From Pseudomonadota bacterium (GTDB lineage Bacteria > Pseudomonadota > Gammaproteobacteria > Burkholderiales > Burkholderiaceae_C): a stretch of 42,347 nucleotides of DNA. The notes below the pieces were generated by a model, which ran no database searches, was not told the origin of the DNA, and saw only the letters and a list, made by a program, of their open reading frames with translations. Positions 32,662 through 42,347 of the stretch are shown piece by piece. The stretch is from contig JAKARB010000020.1 of the NCBI GenBank assembly GCA_021819435.1, positions 1 through 42,347 on the forward strand, in the 5' to 3' direction. Position 1 is the stretch's first letter. Every line of letters begins with the position of its first letter. The translations under genes and the position numbers were made by a program.

Positions 32662-32726
32662 CGCGCGCACACATGCGCGCACACATGCGTGCACACGGGT
32701 GCGCACACGCACACACACGCGCGCAC
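32662..32726. repeat. 65-nt alternating purine-pyrimidine tract (Z-DNA-prone)
   Basis: From 32662 to 32726 the sequence alternates pyrimidine and purine at every position except one (G at 32698). It is almost entirely CG, CA and TG steps. The left part contains two exact copies of the 12-mer GCGCGCACACAT (32663-32674, 32675-32686) and a degenerate third. Such tracts adopt left-handed Z-DNA under negative supercoiling. It lies between the divergent topoisomerase and SET-protein genes. Confidence 0.9.
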
Positions 32727-32737
32727 CCACCAATTCA

Positions 32738-33328
32738 ATGTACCCAAACTGGCCGATGACGCAAGCCGCCAAGAAAACCCGGACTTCCGCCCCTGCTTCA
32801 CCGAAGTCGGCCCCGGTCTCCTCATCCTCGCACGGCCCGGCCGCGCGCACGGCCCGCCCCCACGCCGACGCGCCCACCAGCGGGCGCCGTACCCAGGTGC
32901 GCGAATCGGGCGTGCACGGCAAGGGTGTCTACGCCATCCGCCCGCTGCGTGCTGGCGACAAGGTGCTCGAGTACAAGGGCGAGATCATCACCTGGAAGGA
33001 AGCGCTGCGCCGCCACCCGCACGACCCCAGCCAGCCCAACCACACCTTCTACTTTCACCTCGACGACGGGCACGTCATCGATGGCAAACACCGTGGCAAT
33101 TCGGCGAAGTGGATCAACCACAGCTGCGAGCCCAATCTCGAAGCCGAACAGGTGGGCGACCGCGTCTTCCTGATGGCGCTGCGTGACATCGCGCCGGGTG
33201 AAGAACTCTTCTTCGACTACGGCCTGGTCATCGACGAGCGCATGACGGCCAAACTCAAGAAGGAATACGCCTGCTGGTGCGGCACGCCGAGCTGCCGGGG
33301 CACCATGCTGGCGCCCAAGCGGCGCTGA
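32738..33328 (+). CDS. SET-domain protein-lysine methyltransferase
   Basis: This is a 196-residue protein. Residues about 1-55 are Ser/Ala/Pro/Lys-rich and disordered-looking. The SET domain follows: VHGKGVYAIRPLRAGDKVLEYKGE, the AdoMet-binding and knot motif WINHSCEPN and FFDYG. A post-SET cluster CWCGTPSCRGTML gives, with the NHSC cysteine, a probable zinc site. All catalytic hallmarks are present, so it should be active on lysine residues. The target is unknown; in bacteria histone-like basic proteins have been proposed. ATG 32738 is chosen because the frame further upstream lies in the alternating tract; ATG 32756 is also possible. It is divergent from topB. Confidence 0.9.
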   Translation: MYPNWPMTQAAKKTRTSAPASPKSAPVSSSSHGPAARTARPHADAPTSGRRTQVRESGVHGKGVYAIRPLRAGDKVLEYKGEIITWKEALRRHPHDPSQPNHTFYFHLDDGHVIDGKHRGNSAKWINHSCEPNLEAEQVGDRVFLMALRDIAPGEELFFDYGLVIDERMTAKLKKEYACWCGTPSCRGTMLAPKRR

Positions 33329-33405
33329 AGCCTCCGCGCTCTTCCCTAGACGCCTGCTCGCGCCGTCCACGGCCCACGAAACGCCACACCGCCAACAAGC
33401 CCCGG

Positions 33406-34347
33406 ATGCAGCCGCCTTCGATCGACCTGGTCCTGGCCGACCTCCACGCCGCCGCCGAGCGCCTGTGGGAGGCCTGCTCGCCCCGCTGGCCCACGCTGAG
33501 CCTGGACGTGCTGCCCGAGGTGGACTCAACCAACACCGAACTGATGGAGCGCGGCCGGCGCGGCGAAACCTGGCCGACCGCCGTGGTCGCCGCCAGCCAG
33601 ACCGCCGGCCGTGGCCGCCGAGGCCGAGCTTGGGCCGCGCAACCTGGCGACACCCTCACCTGCTCCCTCGGGCTGCCTCTCAGGCTCGACGCGGTGCCTG
33701 GCGGCGGCAGCGCCTTGTCGCTGGCCGTGGGGCTGAGCCTGGCCCGTTCGCTCGACAGCGCCCTGCAAAAACGCCACACCAGCGGCCACGGCCCCGCCCT
33801 GCCCCCCATCGGCCTGAAGTGGCCCAATGACCTCTGGCTGGGCCAGCGCAAGCTGGGCGGCATCCTCATCGAAGCCACGCCCGCACCGGGTCTGCCAGAA
33901 AGCCGAGAAGGCAAAGAGGGCAGCCGCTGGGTCGTCATCGGCGTGGGGATCAATGTGCGTCCAGGCCAGGCCCCCGAGGGCTCGGCCTGGCTGGCGCGAG
34001 GTGACGACGACCGACTCGGCATCGGCGAAGTGTGGACCTGGCTGCTGCCTGACCTGCTCGACACCGTGGCGCGTTTCGAAACCTCGGGCTTCGCGCCCCT
34101 GCTGCCCGCCTGGTCCGACCGCGACGTGCTCAGAGGCCAAGCCGTGTCGCTGTGGACCCGCCCGGGCGCGGCACCCGACAGCCAGACCCCGCCCGACGCC
34201 AGCGGCACGGCCCAGGGCGTGGACGAGTCAGGGGCGCTGCTCGTGCATACTGCGAGCGGCCTGCAACGCTGGAGCACAGGCGAAGTCAGCGTGCGCCCCG
34301 CCACCAGCGCGGCCGCCTCGGCCCCGCCTTCCACCCCGTCCACCTGA
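33406..34347 (+). CDS. birA: Biotin--[acetyl-CoA-carboxylase] ligase
   Basis: This 313-residue enzyme attaches biotin to biotin-carrier proteins through biotinyl-AMP. The catalytic core has EVDSTNTELMERG, the biotin-binding loop ASQTAGRGRRGRAW, GLKWPNDLWL with the catalytic lysine, KLGGILIE and VVIGVGINV. There is no N-terminal helix-turn-helix, so it is a ligase only, not the bifunctional repressor form. The C-terminal ~25 residues are Ala/Ser/Pro-rich. ATG 33406 begins just before the core. It is followed by the SPOR-like gene with an 11-base gap, so they probably form an operon. Confidence 0.94.
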   Translation: MQPPSIDLVLADLHAAAERLWEACSPRWPTLSLDVLPEVDSTNTELMERGRRGETWPTAVVAASQTAGRGRRGRAWAAQPGDTLTCSLGLPLRLDAVPGGGSALSLAVGLSLARSLDSALQKRHTSGHGPALPPIGLKWPNDLWLGQRKLGGILIEATPAPGLPESREGKEGSRWVVIGVGINVRPGQAPEGSAWLARGDDDRLGIGEVWTWLLPDLLDTVARFETSGFAPLLPAWSDRDVLRGQAVSLWTRPGAAPDSQTPPDASGTAQGVDESGALLVHTASGLQRWSTGEVSVRPATSAAASAPPSTPST

Positions 34348-34358
34348 CCCGCACGCCC

Positions 34359-35150
34359 ATGCTTCGCTCCCTGGTGCTCGTCCTGCTGATCCTCAATTTC
34401 GGCTTCTTCGCCTGGGCCCAAGGCTGGCTGCGCAACTGGATCGGCCTGCAGCCCGATGGCCAGCGCGAACCGCAACGTCTGAGCGCTCAACTGCACGCTG
34501 AGCAGATCGAAGTGCTGCAGCAGCCCGACGAAACCGCCAACAACCACGCATTGCGCCTGGACCCCGCATCGCCTGCGTCGTCGCCCATGAGCGCCTCTTC
34601 ACCCGACAGTTCGGCCAGCGGTGAGGAAAAAACGCCACCGGCGTCCAAGGCAGCCAGCGTCCCCGGCGATGAGGCGAAACAAGCCGCCGCAAGCCCGGCC
34701 CTGTGCATCGAAGCGGGCCCATTCAACGCCGAAGAAGTGGCCGCTGCAGACAAGACCTTGCGCCCCTTGCTGCCCGCTGGCAGTTGGGCACACCAGAGCA
34801 TCGCCCTGGGCGGGCAGTGGATGGTCTACATGGGCCCTTACCCCGACGAGGACCTGTATGACCGCAAGGTGATCGAGCTCAAGCGCATCAAGGGCTTGAA
34901 CTTCGACGAGGTGCGCAGCGGCACCTACGCCAAAGGCCTGTCACTCGGCCGCTTCACCTCCGAAGCCGAGGCCGAAACACGCCTGAGCAGCCTGAAACAA
35001 CGTGGCATCCGCACCGCCCGGGTGGTAACGATCCGCCCCGCCGGGCAAGTGCACTACCTGCGCGTGGCGCAGGCCAATGTGTCGATGCAGGTGACGCTCT
35101 CGGGGCTCAAGCTGCCCCAAGGCAAATCGTTCAGCGCCTGCCGGTCTTGA
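34359..35150 (+). CDS. SPOR-like membrane-anchored protein
   Basis: This is a 263-residue protein. One N-terminal membrane segment (LVLVLLILNFGFFAWAQGWL, residues 4-23) is followed by a long Ser/Pro/Ala-rich periplasmic linker. The C-terminal domain of about 150 residues contains CIEAGPFNAEEVAAADKTL, WMVYMGPYPDEDLYDRK, SLGRFTSEAEAETRLSSLK and a RTARVVTI strand. This is the pattern of SPOR-like peptidoglycan-binding domains, which bind septal glycan strands lacking stem peptides. ATG 34359 gives a clean membrane anchor. It likely localises to the division site, by family inference. It is the last gene of the birA operon. Confidence 0.85.
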   Translation: MLRSLVLVLLILNFGFFAWAQGWLRNWIGLQPDGQREPQRLSAQLHAEQIEVLQQPDETANNHALRLDPASPASSPMSASSPDSSASGEEKTPPASKAASVPGDEAKQAAASPALCIEAGPFNAEEVAAADKTLRPLLPAGSWAHQSIALGGQWMVYMGPYPDEDLYDRKVIELKRIKGLNFDEVRSGTYAKGLSLGRFTSEAEAETRLSSLKQRGIRTARVVTIRPAGQVHYLRVAQANVSMQVTLSGLKLPQGKSFSACRS

Positions 35151-35175
35151 TCAGGGCTGGGGCGGAAGCTCAAGT

Positions 35176-37005
35176 TCAGCCGCGTGCGCGGATGCTGACC
35201 CGGGCGGTCTGACGGGCCTTCAGGCGCTGCCAGAGAGCGGTGCCAAGCATCCAGCTTGCGACGACGGCCAGCAAGGTGAGCAAGCCGGTGTCGCTGGCAC
35301 CGCCGCCGCCACCCGATGAGCGAGTGGTGACGTTCGCATCAGGGCATGTGCCTTCGCTGAACAGCGGGGCGTTCTGTGCAGCGGCAAGCGCGGCAGCAGC
35401 GTTCAAGATGCCGGCACCGCAGGTGTCACTCGTGCAGCGGCAGTTACCCAAGTTGGTCGAACTACACGGCGTTCCTGACGCAGGAAAGGCCGTGGCGGAC
35501 TGCATGATTCGATAAGCCACGTCCACCGAGCTGAGCGCAGGGTTCACGGCCAGCATCAAGGCCGCCACACCAGCCACTTGAGGCGCCGCAAAACTGGTGC
35601 CTGCGATGCCGCCTTGCAGGTTGGTCGTGCCCGGGGTGGTATCGCCATCATTACCCAGCATGGCCATGGTTTGACCCGAGTCGCCACTGGCCACGGCCAC
35701 ACCGAAATAGCACTGGCTGGCACGGGTGCCGTTGACCAGGTTGGCATAAGCCGCTTTCGAGCCATTCACCCGCAAGCCCGTCGACGCAATCACACCTTGG
35801 CAACTGGCGGGCTTCGAGGGCGAGGCGTAACCGGCCGTTCCACCGCCATCACCATTCCCAGCGGAAGCAACGACCACCACGCCAAACGAACGCAGGGTGG
35901 CGATGGCATTGCGGTAGAGCGCATCAACCGTGTTCGAGCCACCTTGGCAATTGCCAACCGAGCCATAACTCAAGGTGATGACCCGCGCGGGGTGCGTATT
36001 CGGCACGCTATTGACAGTCGTAAGACCTGCAGCCCAGTACATCGCATCGATGATGTCGCTGGAGCTGGCGCCACCCGTGCCGCCAACACGGATAGGCAAG
36101 ATCACGGACTGACCATCGATGGGCGAAAGAATGCCTGGCCCCATGCGCTGGGAACTGTTCAGCACCCCCGTGCTCGTGCTGTTGGCTGGCGCCGCAAGCA
36201 TGCTCGTGATCGAAGTGCCGTGCCATGAACTGCATTTCGTCTGATCGCCAGGGCAGCCAGACACCCAGTCACCCGGATCGCTGATGTCGCTGTCTCGACC
36301 ATTGCCATCGTTGGCTGAGGCGGGGTCCGTGACAAAGTCATAGCCGGTGTAGAGGCGTCCAGCGAAATCAGGATGGGTGGCGTACTCAGTCACCCCCGAG
36401 TCCAACACAGCCGTCACGACAGGATTCAAGCTCGAGGGCGGCAGCGAAGTCAGGAACGACCAAGCGGCAGGAAAATCCGCCACCCCAGGCCCGGCTTGAG
36501 ACCGCGAGCGGATCCAGAAGCGCCCCGTGTAATCCACATCGTTCGGTGTCTGCGCCGTGACCCCGGCTGCATGCATGATTTCATTGGGCACCGCCCACTC
36601 GACATCCGGATCCTGCCGCAGGCGCTGCGCCTCGGCCTCTGCGTCCTTGAGCGCCACGGGCTCGCCTCGATGCAGCACCTGGGCACCAAAAGCGGTGTCC
36701 TTCTGGACAAGGAAGCCCACGCGATGACGCTGGGCCACCTGAGCCATCAGCAAACGCCGATGTTGTGCCACCTCAGAAGACAACGAAGCCGGCCGAGCCA
36801 TGCCCCGCCCATCGGCGCTCGTCACGCGGCCATCCTTGAGCTTGACGATGACACCCAGGGCTTGGGGCGCGGCCGCTTCGGGAGAAGCCACCTCGGCATG
36901 GGCATCGGCCACGGCCATCAAAGCCGCCAGGCTGCCCCACAACACGGCCTTGCGCCATGCAGCAAAGGGCCGCTCACCACCCAGGCTGTCAACAAAGGTA
37001 CTCAC
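35176..37005 (-). CDS. Secreted subtilisin-like serine protease (S8) with C-terminal anchor
   Basis: This is a 609-residue pre-pro-protease. The signal peptide (AVLWGSLAALMAVADAHA) and a propeptide-like region to about residue 145 precede the S8 domain. The catalytic triad is D202 (VTAVLDSGV), H262 (SSWHGTSI) and S471 (GTSFAAPQVAG); all are intact. Eight or more Cys suggest disulfides. The C-terminus has a Gly run (SSGGGGGASD), a hydrophobic helix and a basic end (RLKARQTAR), like GlyGly-CTERM-type sorting tails processed by rhombosortases. The start is GTG 37005: an AGGAG lies six bases before it, inside the longer frame. It is convergent with the SPOR gene. Confidence 0.92.
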   Translation of the reverse strand: MSTFVDSLGGERPFAAWRKAVLWGSLAALMAVADAHAEVASPEAAAPQALGVIVKLKDGRVTSADGRGMARPASLSSEVAQHRRLLMAQVAQRHRVGFLVQKDTAFGAQVLHRGEPVALKDAEAEAQRLRQDPDVEWAVPNEIMHAAGVTAQTPNDVDYTGRFWIRSRSQAGPGVADFPAAWSFLTSLPPSSLNPVVTAVLDSGVTEYATHPDFAGRLYTGYDFVTDPASANDGNGRDSDISDPGDWVSGCPGDQTKCSSWHGTSITSMLAAPANSTSTGVLNSSQRMGPGILSPIDGQSVILPIRVGGTGGASSSDIIDAMYWAAGLTTVNSVPNTHPARVITLSYGSVGNCQGGSNTVDALYRNAIATLRSFGVVVVASAGNGDGGGTAGYASPSKPASCQGVIASTGLRVNGSKAAYANLVNGTRASQCYFGVAVASGDSGQTMAMLGNDGDTTPGTTNLQGGIAGTSFAAPQVAGVAALMLAVNPALSSVDVAYRIMQSATAFPASGTPCSSTNLGNCRCTSDTCGAGILNAAAALAAAQNAPLFSEGTCPDANVTTRSSGGGGGASDTGLLTLLAVVASWMLGTALWQRLKARQTARVSIRARG

Positions 37006-37123
37006 GCCGCACTCCTGCACCATATTCTGAAAAAAGTGATTATGGGTTGACCGCATCCATCCCCGATGAAAACGAGCCATTCCAACAACCTGTTGTCGGC
37101 ACTGTTGCACATCGGCTCAAATG

Positions 37124-37147
37124 AAAAAGGCCCCATGAAGGGGCCTT
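37124..37147 (-). terminator. Rho-independent terminator of the gap gene
   Basis: Read on the minus strand, an eight-base stem AAGGCCCC / GGGGCCTT with a five-base loop is followed by a run of T residues, about 75 bases after the gap stop codon. Position and T tract are those of a classic intrinsic terminator. Confidence 0.9.
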
Positions 37148-37224
37148 GAGCGGCACAAGTCGACGGATCAGCAGGCGGAAACACGCTGATACATCAACGG
37201 GGCGTGACAGACGTCACGCGGTGA

Positions 37225-38277
<1,053 letters not shown>

Positions 38278-38360
38278 TCAGCGGGTGCGGCGGGGCAGGC
38301 CTGGCCGGGCGGCGCCCCGACGGTGGCCAGGGCGCTGCGGGAAACCCGCGATTTTAGGCC

Positions 38361-40406
38361 TCAGGCGCGGTTCTTGAGCACCTTCAGCACGGTGGCCACC
38401 ACGTTCTCGGGGGTGAAGCCAAAGTGCTTGAAGAGCACGCCGGCCGGGGCCGACTCGCCGTAGGTGTCGATGCCCACCACCGCGTCCACGCCGTACTTCC
38501 ACCAGAAATCGGTGACGCCGGCTTCCACCGCCACGCGGGGCACATTCGGCGGCAGCACGGACTTCTTGTAGGCCACGTCCTGGCGGTCAAACACGTTGGT
38601 CGAGGGCATGGAGACGACGCGCACGGGCACGCCCATCTCGGCCAGCTTCTGCTGCGCGTGCAGCGCCAGTTGCACCTCCGAGCCGGTGGCCACGATCACG
38701 GCCACGGCCTTCTTCTTCAGGCCCACCTCGGCCGGCTCGGCCAGCACGTAGGCGCCCTGGGTGATCACGTCGGCATCCGACTTGGGCGCGTAAGGCAGGT
38801 TCTGGCGCGACAGCAGCAGGGCCGACGGGCGATGCTTGTTGGCCACCGCCATGGACCAAGCCACCGCCGTTTCGGTGGTGTCGGCCGGGCGCCAGACATC
38901 GAGGCCAGGGATCAGGCGCAGGCTCGCGGCGTGCTCGACGGACTGGTGGGTCGGGCCGTCTTCGCCCAGGCCGATGGAGTCGTGCGTGAACACATGGATC
39001 ACGCGCTGCTTCATCAGCGCGGCCATGCGGATGGCGTTGCGGCTGTAGTCGCTGAACGTGAGGAAGGTGCCGGCGTAGGGGATGTAGCCGCCATGCAGGG
39101 CCACACCGTTCATGATGGCGGCCATGCCGAACTCACGCACGCCGTAGTTGATGTGGCGGCCGGGCTTGCCGTCAGTCGTGACGACCTTGCCGTCTTCGCC
39201 CACGCGGAAGGCGGGCGTGCTCTTGGTGTTGGTCAGGTTCGAGCCGGTCAGGTCGGCCGAGCCGCCCAGCATCTCGGGCACTGCGGCGGTGAAGAACTCC
39301 AGCGCGATCTGGCTGGCCTTGCGGCTGGCCACCGTCTCGGCCTTGTCGTGGGCGGAGGCCACGGCCTGCACCGCGATCTCGGCGAAATTCGCGGGCAGCT
39401 CACCCTGCATGCGGCGCACGAACTCGGCGGCCTCGGCGGGGAACAAGGCTTTGTAGGCATCGAAGCGCTGGTTCCAGTCGGCCACCAGCAGCTCGCCATC
39501 GGCCTTGGCGTTCCAGTCGGCGTAGACCTCTTCGGGGATCACGAAAGCATCGTGCGGCCAGCCGAGGGCTTCGCGCGTCAGCTTGATCTCGTCGCCACCC
39601 AGCGGCTCGCCGTGGGCCTTGGCCGTGTTGGCGCGATTGGGCGAGCCCTTGCCGATGTGGGTCTTGCAGACGATCAGCGTGGGCTTGTCAGCCGACAGCT
39701 TGGCCTTGACGATGGCGCCATCGACGGCGTCCACATCGTGGCCATCGATCGGGCCGATGACGTTCCAGCCGCAGGCCTCGAAGCGCTGCGGCGTGTTGTC
39801 GATGAACCAGGGCGTGACCTGACCGTCGATGGAGATGCCGTTGTCGTCGTACAGCGCGATCAGCTTGTTGAGCTTCCACGCGCCAGCCAGGGCAACGGCC
39901 TCGTGGCTGATGCCTTCCATCAGGCAGCCGTCGCCCAGGAAAGTGTAGGTGTGGTGGTTGACGATGTCGTGGCCGGGGCGGTTGAACTCGGCGGCCAGAA
40001 GCTTCTCGGCCAGCGCCATGCCCACAGCGTTGGTGATGCCCTGCCCCAGCGGACCGGTGGTGGTCTCGACGCCGGGGGTGTAGCCGACCTCGGGGTGGCC
40101 CGGCGTCTTGCTGTGCATCTGGCGGAAGGCCTTGAGGTCATCGATGGACAGCTCATAGCCCGACAAGTGCAGCAGCGCGTAGAGCAGCATCGAAGCGTGG
40201 CCGTTGGACAGCACGAAGCGGTCGCGATCGAACCAGGTGGGCTGCGCCGGGTTGTGCCGCAGGTGACGGCTCCACAGGGCCACCGCCATGTCCGCCATGC
40301 CCATTGGCGCGCCGGGGTGCCCGGAATTGGCTTGCTGGACGGCGTCCATGGCCAGCGCACGGACGGCGTTGGCCATGGTGGTGATGTTCTTGGTGGCTTC
40401 AGACAT
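38361..40406 (-). CDS. tkt: Transketolase
   Basis: This 681-residue thiamine-diphosphate enzyme moves two-carbon units between sugar phosphates. The N-terminal part has [15 protein letters not shown], the substrate His in LSNGHASML, and [12 protein letters not shown] for the cofactor metal. The middle domain has the cofactor Glu and His region [17 protein letters not shown]. The C-terminal domain ends in [22 protein letters not shown]. Length and motif order match family members. It precedes gap on the minus strand. Upstream to 40587 there is only short non-coding sequence. Confidence 0.98.
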   Translation of the reverse strand: MSEATKNITTMANAVRALAMDAVQQANSGHPGAPMGMADMAVALWSRHLRHNPAQPTWFDRDRFVLSNGHASMLLYALLHLSGYELSIDDLKAFRQMHSKTPGHPEVGYTPGVETTTGPLGQGITNAVGMALAEKLLAAEFNRPGHDIVNHHTYTFLGDGCLMEGISHEAVALAGAWKLNKLIALYDDNGISIDGQVTPWFIDNTPQRFEACGWNVIGPIDGHDVDAVDGAIVKAKLSADKPTLIVCKTHIGKGSPNRANTAKAHGEPLGGDEIKLTREALGWPHDAFVIPEEVYADWNAKADGELLVADWNQRFDAYKALFPAEAAEFVRRMQGELPANFAEIAVQAVASAHDKAETVASRKASQIALEFFTAAVPEMLGGSADLTGSNLTNTKSTPAFRVGEDGKVVTTDGKPGRHINYGVREFGMAAIMNGVALHGGYIPYAGTFLTFSDYSRNAIRMAALMKQRVIHVFTHDSIGLGEDGPTHQSVEHAASLRLIPGLDVWRPADTTETAVAWSMAVANKHRPSALLLSRQNLPYAPKSDADVITQGAYVLAEPAEVGLKKKAVAVIVATGSEVQLALHAQQKLAEMGVPVRVVSMPSTNVFDRQDVAYKKSVLPPNVPRVAVEAGVTDFWWKYGVDAVVGIDTYGESAPAGVLFKHFGFTPENVVATVLKVLKNRA

Positions 40407-40587
40407 GGGGAGGGAGGAGTGGGCTGCGGGAAACCATGGATTTTAGCCCGGTGTGGGTTCAGGGCCAGAGGCTTCTTGCTGGTGGTGCGGTATCGAGGCG
40501 GCGCAGGCGCCTCGTAGAAGCACAAAGGCGAGCCCGGGGGCAGAGGTTGACTTCCTGCCACCACGAACCTCTGAAAGCGAAGACGCC

Positions 40588-41000
40588 ATGCACATCGAGA
40601 ACCTCGATGTGGCCTTGCAAACGCTGCGGTTCATGGAGTTTTCACTCGAAGGCATCCAGCAAACCATGCTGTTTGACCCGACGGACCGCTGCGTGGTGAA
40701 CCTGTGCGCGCCTCAGCCTCACGCCGTGCACAAGTTGCTGATGATCGGCGAGCGTGCTGGCGCTCAAGGCCAAGGTGAGCAAGAACTTGGCGCAGGCGGC
40801 TGCATTGATGAGTTACTTTGCGGACAACGATCCAGACCTTGCAAGAACCTTGGGTGGATGCTTTGCGCAGGGGGCCGGGATGGAGCAAGCGGGCGCGGGA
40901 GGGGAAGAAGGTGCTGGAGAAGATCGCGCCGGAGCTTGCCCAGACATTGGATAACAGGCTGCGTAAATGCCCAACGCGCGCAGTCTCGCTGTCCAGGTGA
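40588..41000 (+). pseudogene. Frame-disrupted small helical protein gene
   Basis: A plausible protein runs through three frames. It starts at ATG 40588 (MHIENLDVALQTLRFMEF), continues in the next frame from about 40755 (LALKAKVSKNLAQAAALMSYFADND), then in the third frame from about 40850 (WVDALRRGPGWSKRAREGKKVL), ending at 41000. Each piece is helical and protein-like, while the overlapping alternatives turn Gly/Arg-rich and low in complexity after the switch points. Two frameshifts therefore seem likely, either decay or read errors. I do not recognise the family. It lies between tkt and the IS30 element. The rest of 40407-41150 holds no other gene. Confidence 0.5.
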
Positions 41001-41149
41001 AGGTTCGTTTTTCGACGGCACAGCCGGCTCGGATGGCCTGCCTGCGGCGCATTCAGCGCCACAGCATCTGCATCGACAATGGCGCGCCCATCTCAGGCAT
41101 TTCAACCATTGCCCATGATCAGGCCCGCCTTGAACGAAAAGGCGGCGGT

Positions 41150-42280
41150 CTCAAATTTGAAGTGCAACACCCGACCATGTTGAACAGATCAATGGATTGT
41201 GGTCTGAGCCATTTCAGAGGTCCCTTGAATGAGATCTCGGAAGGCTTGAACGGGGCTGCGCCAGTTCAGCGTCTGGGGTGGCCGGTTGTTCAAAAGGTCA
41301 GCAATCGAGTCGAGCGCCGCCTGGTCATGAACGGACAGGTCCGTGCCCTTCGGAAGCATTTGTCGCAGCAGTCCGTTGGTGTTCTCGCAGGTGCCCCGTT
41401 GCCAAGGGCTGTGAGGGTCGCAAAAGTACACGCGGATGTTGGTGGCACGAGCCAAATCACGATGCCGCGCCATCTCCCTGCCCTGGTCGTAGGTGAGCGT
41501 TTGGCGCATTGGCTCGGCTATCTGGTTGAGCTTGAAGGTGAAGGCCGCCAGCGCCGACTCGGCAGTGGCATCGGGCATCTTGGCCAGCAACACCAAACGG
41601 GTGGTTCGCTCGACCAGAACGCCTATGGCGGACTTGTTGGCGGCACCCCTGATCAGATCGCCTTCCCAGTGACCCGGCATCACTCGATCCGTCACCTCTG
41701 GAGGCCGCAGGTGGATGCTGACCATCTCTGGGATTCGACCTCGCCGATCTTCACCCGCAGAGCGCGGTTTGCGCCCGCTTCTGCCTTGGCGAAGACACGC
41801 GATCAGGTCCTTGCGCAACTCACCCTTGGGGTGCGCATAGATGGCGGTGTAGATGGTCTCGTGCGAGACGTGCAGTTCAGGTTTGTCGGGCCACATGGTA
41901 CCCAGTGTCTGCGCGATTTGCTGCGGCGACCACAGCCAACCCAGCATGTGCGTGACCAGGGGCCACAGAGGCCCATCGGGATCAAGCTTCGAGGGTGCTC
42001 GCGCGTTGGCGCGGCGTGTGTCGCATCGCGCTTGTGCCTCACGGCAAACGTAGGCTCCACCACTGCCATTGCGCGCCAACTCGCGACTGAGCGTCGATGG
42101 GCTGCGCCCCAAAGCCGAGGCGATGCTCCGCAGGGACATCCCCTGCAGCGTCATCGCCGCCAGCGCCACGCGCTCTTCGGCTTGCATCTGTTGGAATCTA
42201 CTCGTCATCGTCACACCTTAGGAAGGTCTGCACAAATGAGCGCTGACCATGGTGAGGTGCATTGATATGACCAGATGGGC
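41150..42280 (-). mobile_element. IS30-family insertion sequence
   Basis: One transposase gene occupies almost the whole element. Terminal sequences on the two sides are loosely inverted: TTTGAAGTGCAACACCC near 41154 and, read in reverse complement, TCAATGCACCTCACC near 42260, both followed by ACCATG. The exact ends and the target duplication could not be fixed by eye, so the coordinates are approximate. Confidence 0.7.
41189..42214 (-). CDS. IS30-family transposase
   Basis: This is a 341-residue DDE transposase. The N-terminal helix-turn-helix MSLRSIASALGRSPSTLSREL recognises the element ends. The catalytic core follows with GHWEGDLIRG (first Asp), LTYDQGREM (second Asp) and DPHSPWQRGTCENTNGLLR (Glu in the last motif), the classic IS30 pattern. 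No frameshift or stop interrupts it, so the element may be active. It sits beside a disrupted gene, which fits local insertion-related decay. Confidence 0.97.
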   Translation of the reverse strand: MTMTSRFQQMQAEERVALAAMTLQGMSLRSIASALGRSPSTLSRELARNGSGGAYVCREAQARCDTRRANARAPSKLDPDGPLWPLVTHMLGWLWSPQQIAQTLGTMWPDKPELHVSHETIYTAIYAHPKGELRKDLIACLRQGRSGRKPRSAGEDRRGRIPEMVSIHLRPPEVTDRVMPGHWEGDLIRGAANKSAIGVLVERTTRLVLLAKMPDATAESALAAFTFKLNQIAEPMRQTLTYDQGREMARHRDLARATNIRVYFCDPHSPWQRGTCENTNGLLRQMLPKGTDLSVHDQAALDSIADLLNNRPPQTLNWRSPVQAFRDLIQGTSEMAQTTIH

Positions 42281-42347
42281 GACTGGACGCACCTTCGGCC
42301 AGTGTTTTGGGCGCGTTTCGCGCCCATTTCCCATGCGCTGGGCGCAC

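Noticed and set aside
32699..32737. A start of the SET protein inside the alternating tract.
   Set aside because: It would give an Arg-Thr-His repeat peptide dictated by the repeat; ATG 32738 or 32756 is more sensible.
38424..40517. A 697-residue open frame antisense to tkt.
   Set aside because: It is a shadow of the transketolase codons, with His/Gly/Val-rich low-complexity content and no motifs.

Overview
The window is about 42 kb of high-GC, gene-dense bacterial DNA. It most likely comes from a betaproteobacterium of the order Burkholderiales. That is inferred from the general-porin type, the paired two-component genes, the birA-SPOR and gap-tkt neighbourhoods, and the strong G/C preference at third codon positions. 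No rRNA or tRNA gene and no CRISPR array was seen.

Positions 1-6484 stand apart. They open with five 25-bp tandem repeats and carry a tightly spaced five-gene operon whose codon use is visibly less G/C-biased than the rest. The genes encode an all-helical protein, two P-loop GTPases, a large GTPase-associated protein and a caspase-like protease. The large protein and the protease end in recognisably related ~85-residue domains of the EAD1 type. This matches the GTPase-centred biological conflict systems predicted by comparative genomics: a GTPase switch and an adaptor would recruit a caspase effector through homotypic EAD1 contacts. It is the most striking system in the window.

6716-9804 is a catabolic cassette: a TetR regulator, tandem operators, a Baeyer-Villiger-type monooxygenase and a short-chain dehydrogenase. 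9862-11847 is a two-component pair. 11987-15874 is an unusual co-directional set: two OmpR-type regulators with degenerate receivers flank a small Ala-rich protein, a lipoprotein, an orphan FlgH (L-ring) homologue and a chalcone-isomerase-like secreted protein. 15883-20733 holds a nucleosidase, a porin and a divergent NMT1-type ABC importer. 21028-23312 is a regulator/histidine kinase pair.

23391-29954 holds purT, a Crp/Fnr regulator, a HigA-like protein, AMP nucleosidase, an EamA exporter and a LysR regulator. A DNA topoisomerase III gene and a SET-domain methyltransferase gene diverge around a 65-nt alternating purine-pyrimidine tract. birA, a SPOR-like protein and a secreted subtilase follow. 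The window closes with gap and tkt (central carbon metabolism), a frame-disrupted gene and an IS30-family insertion sequence.
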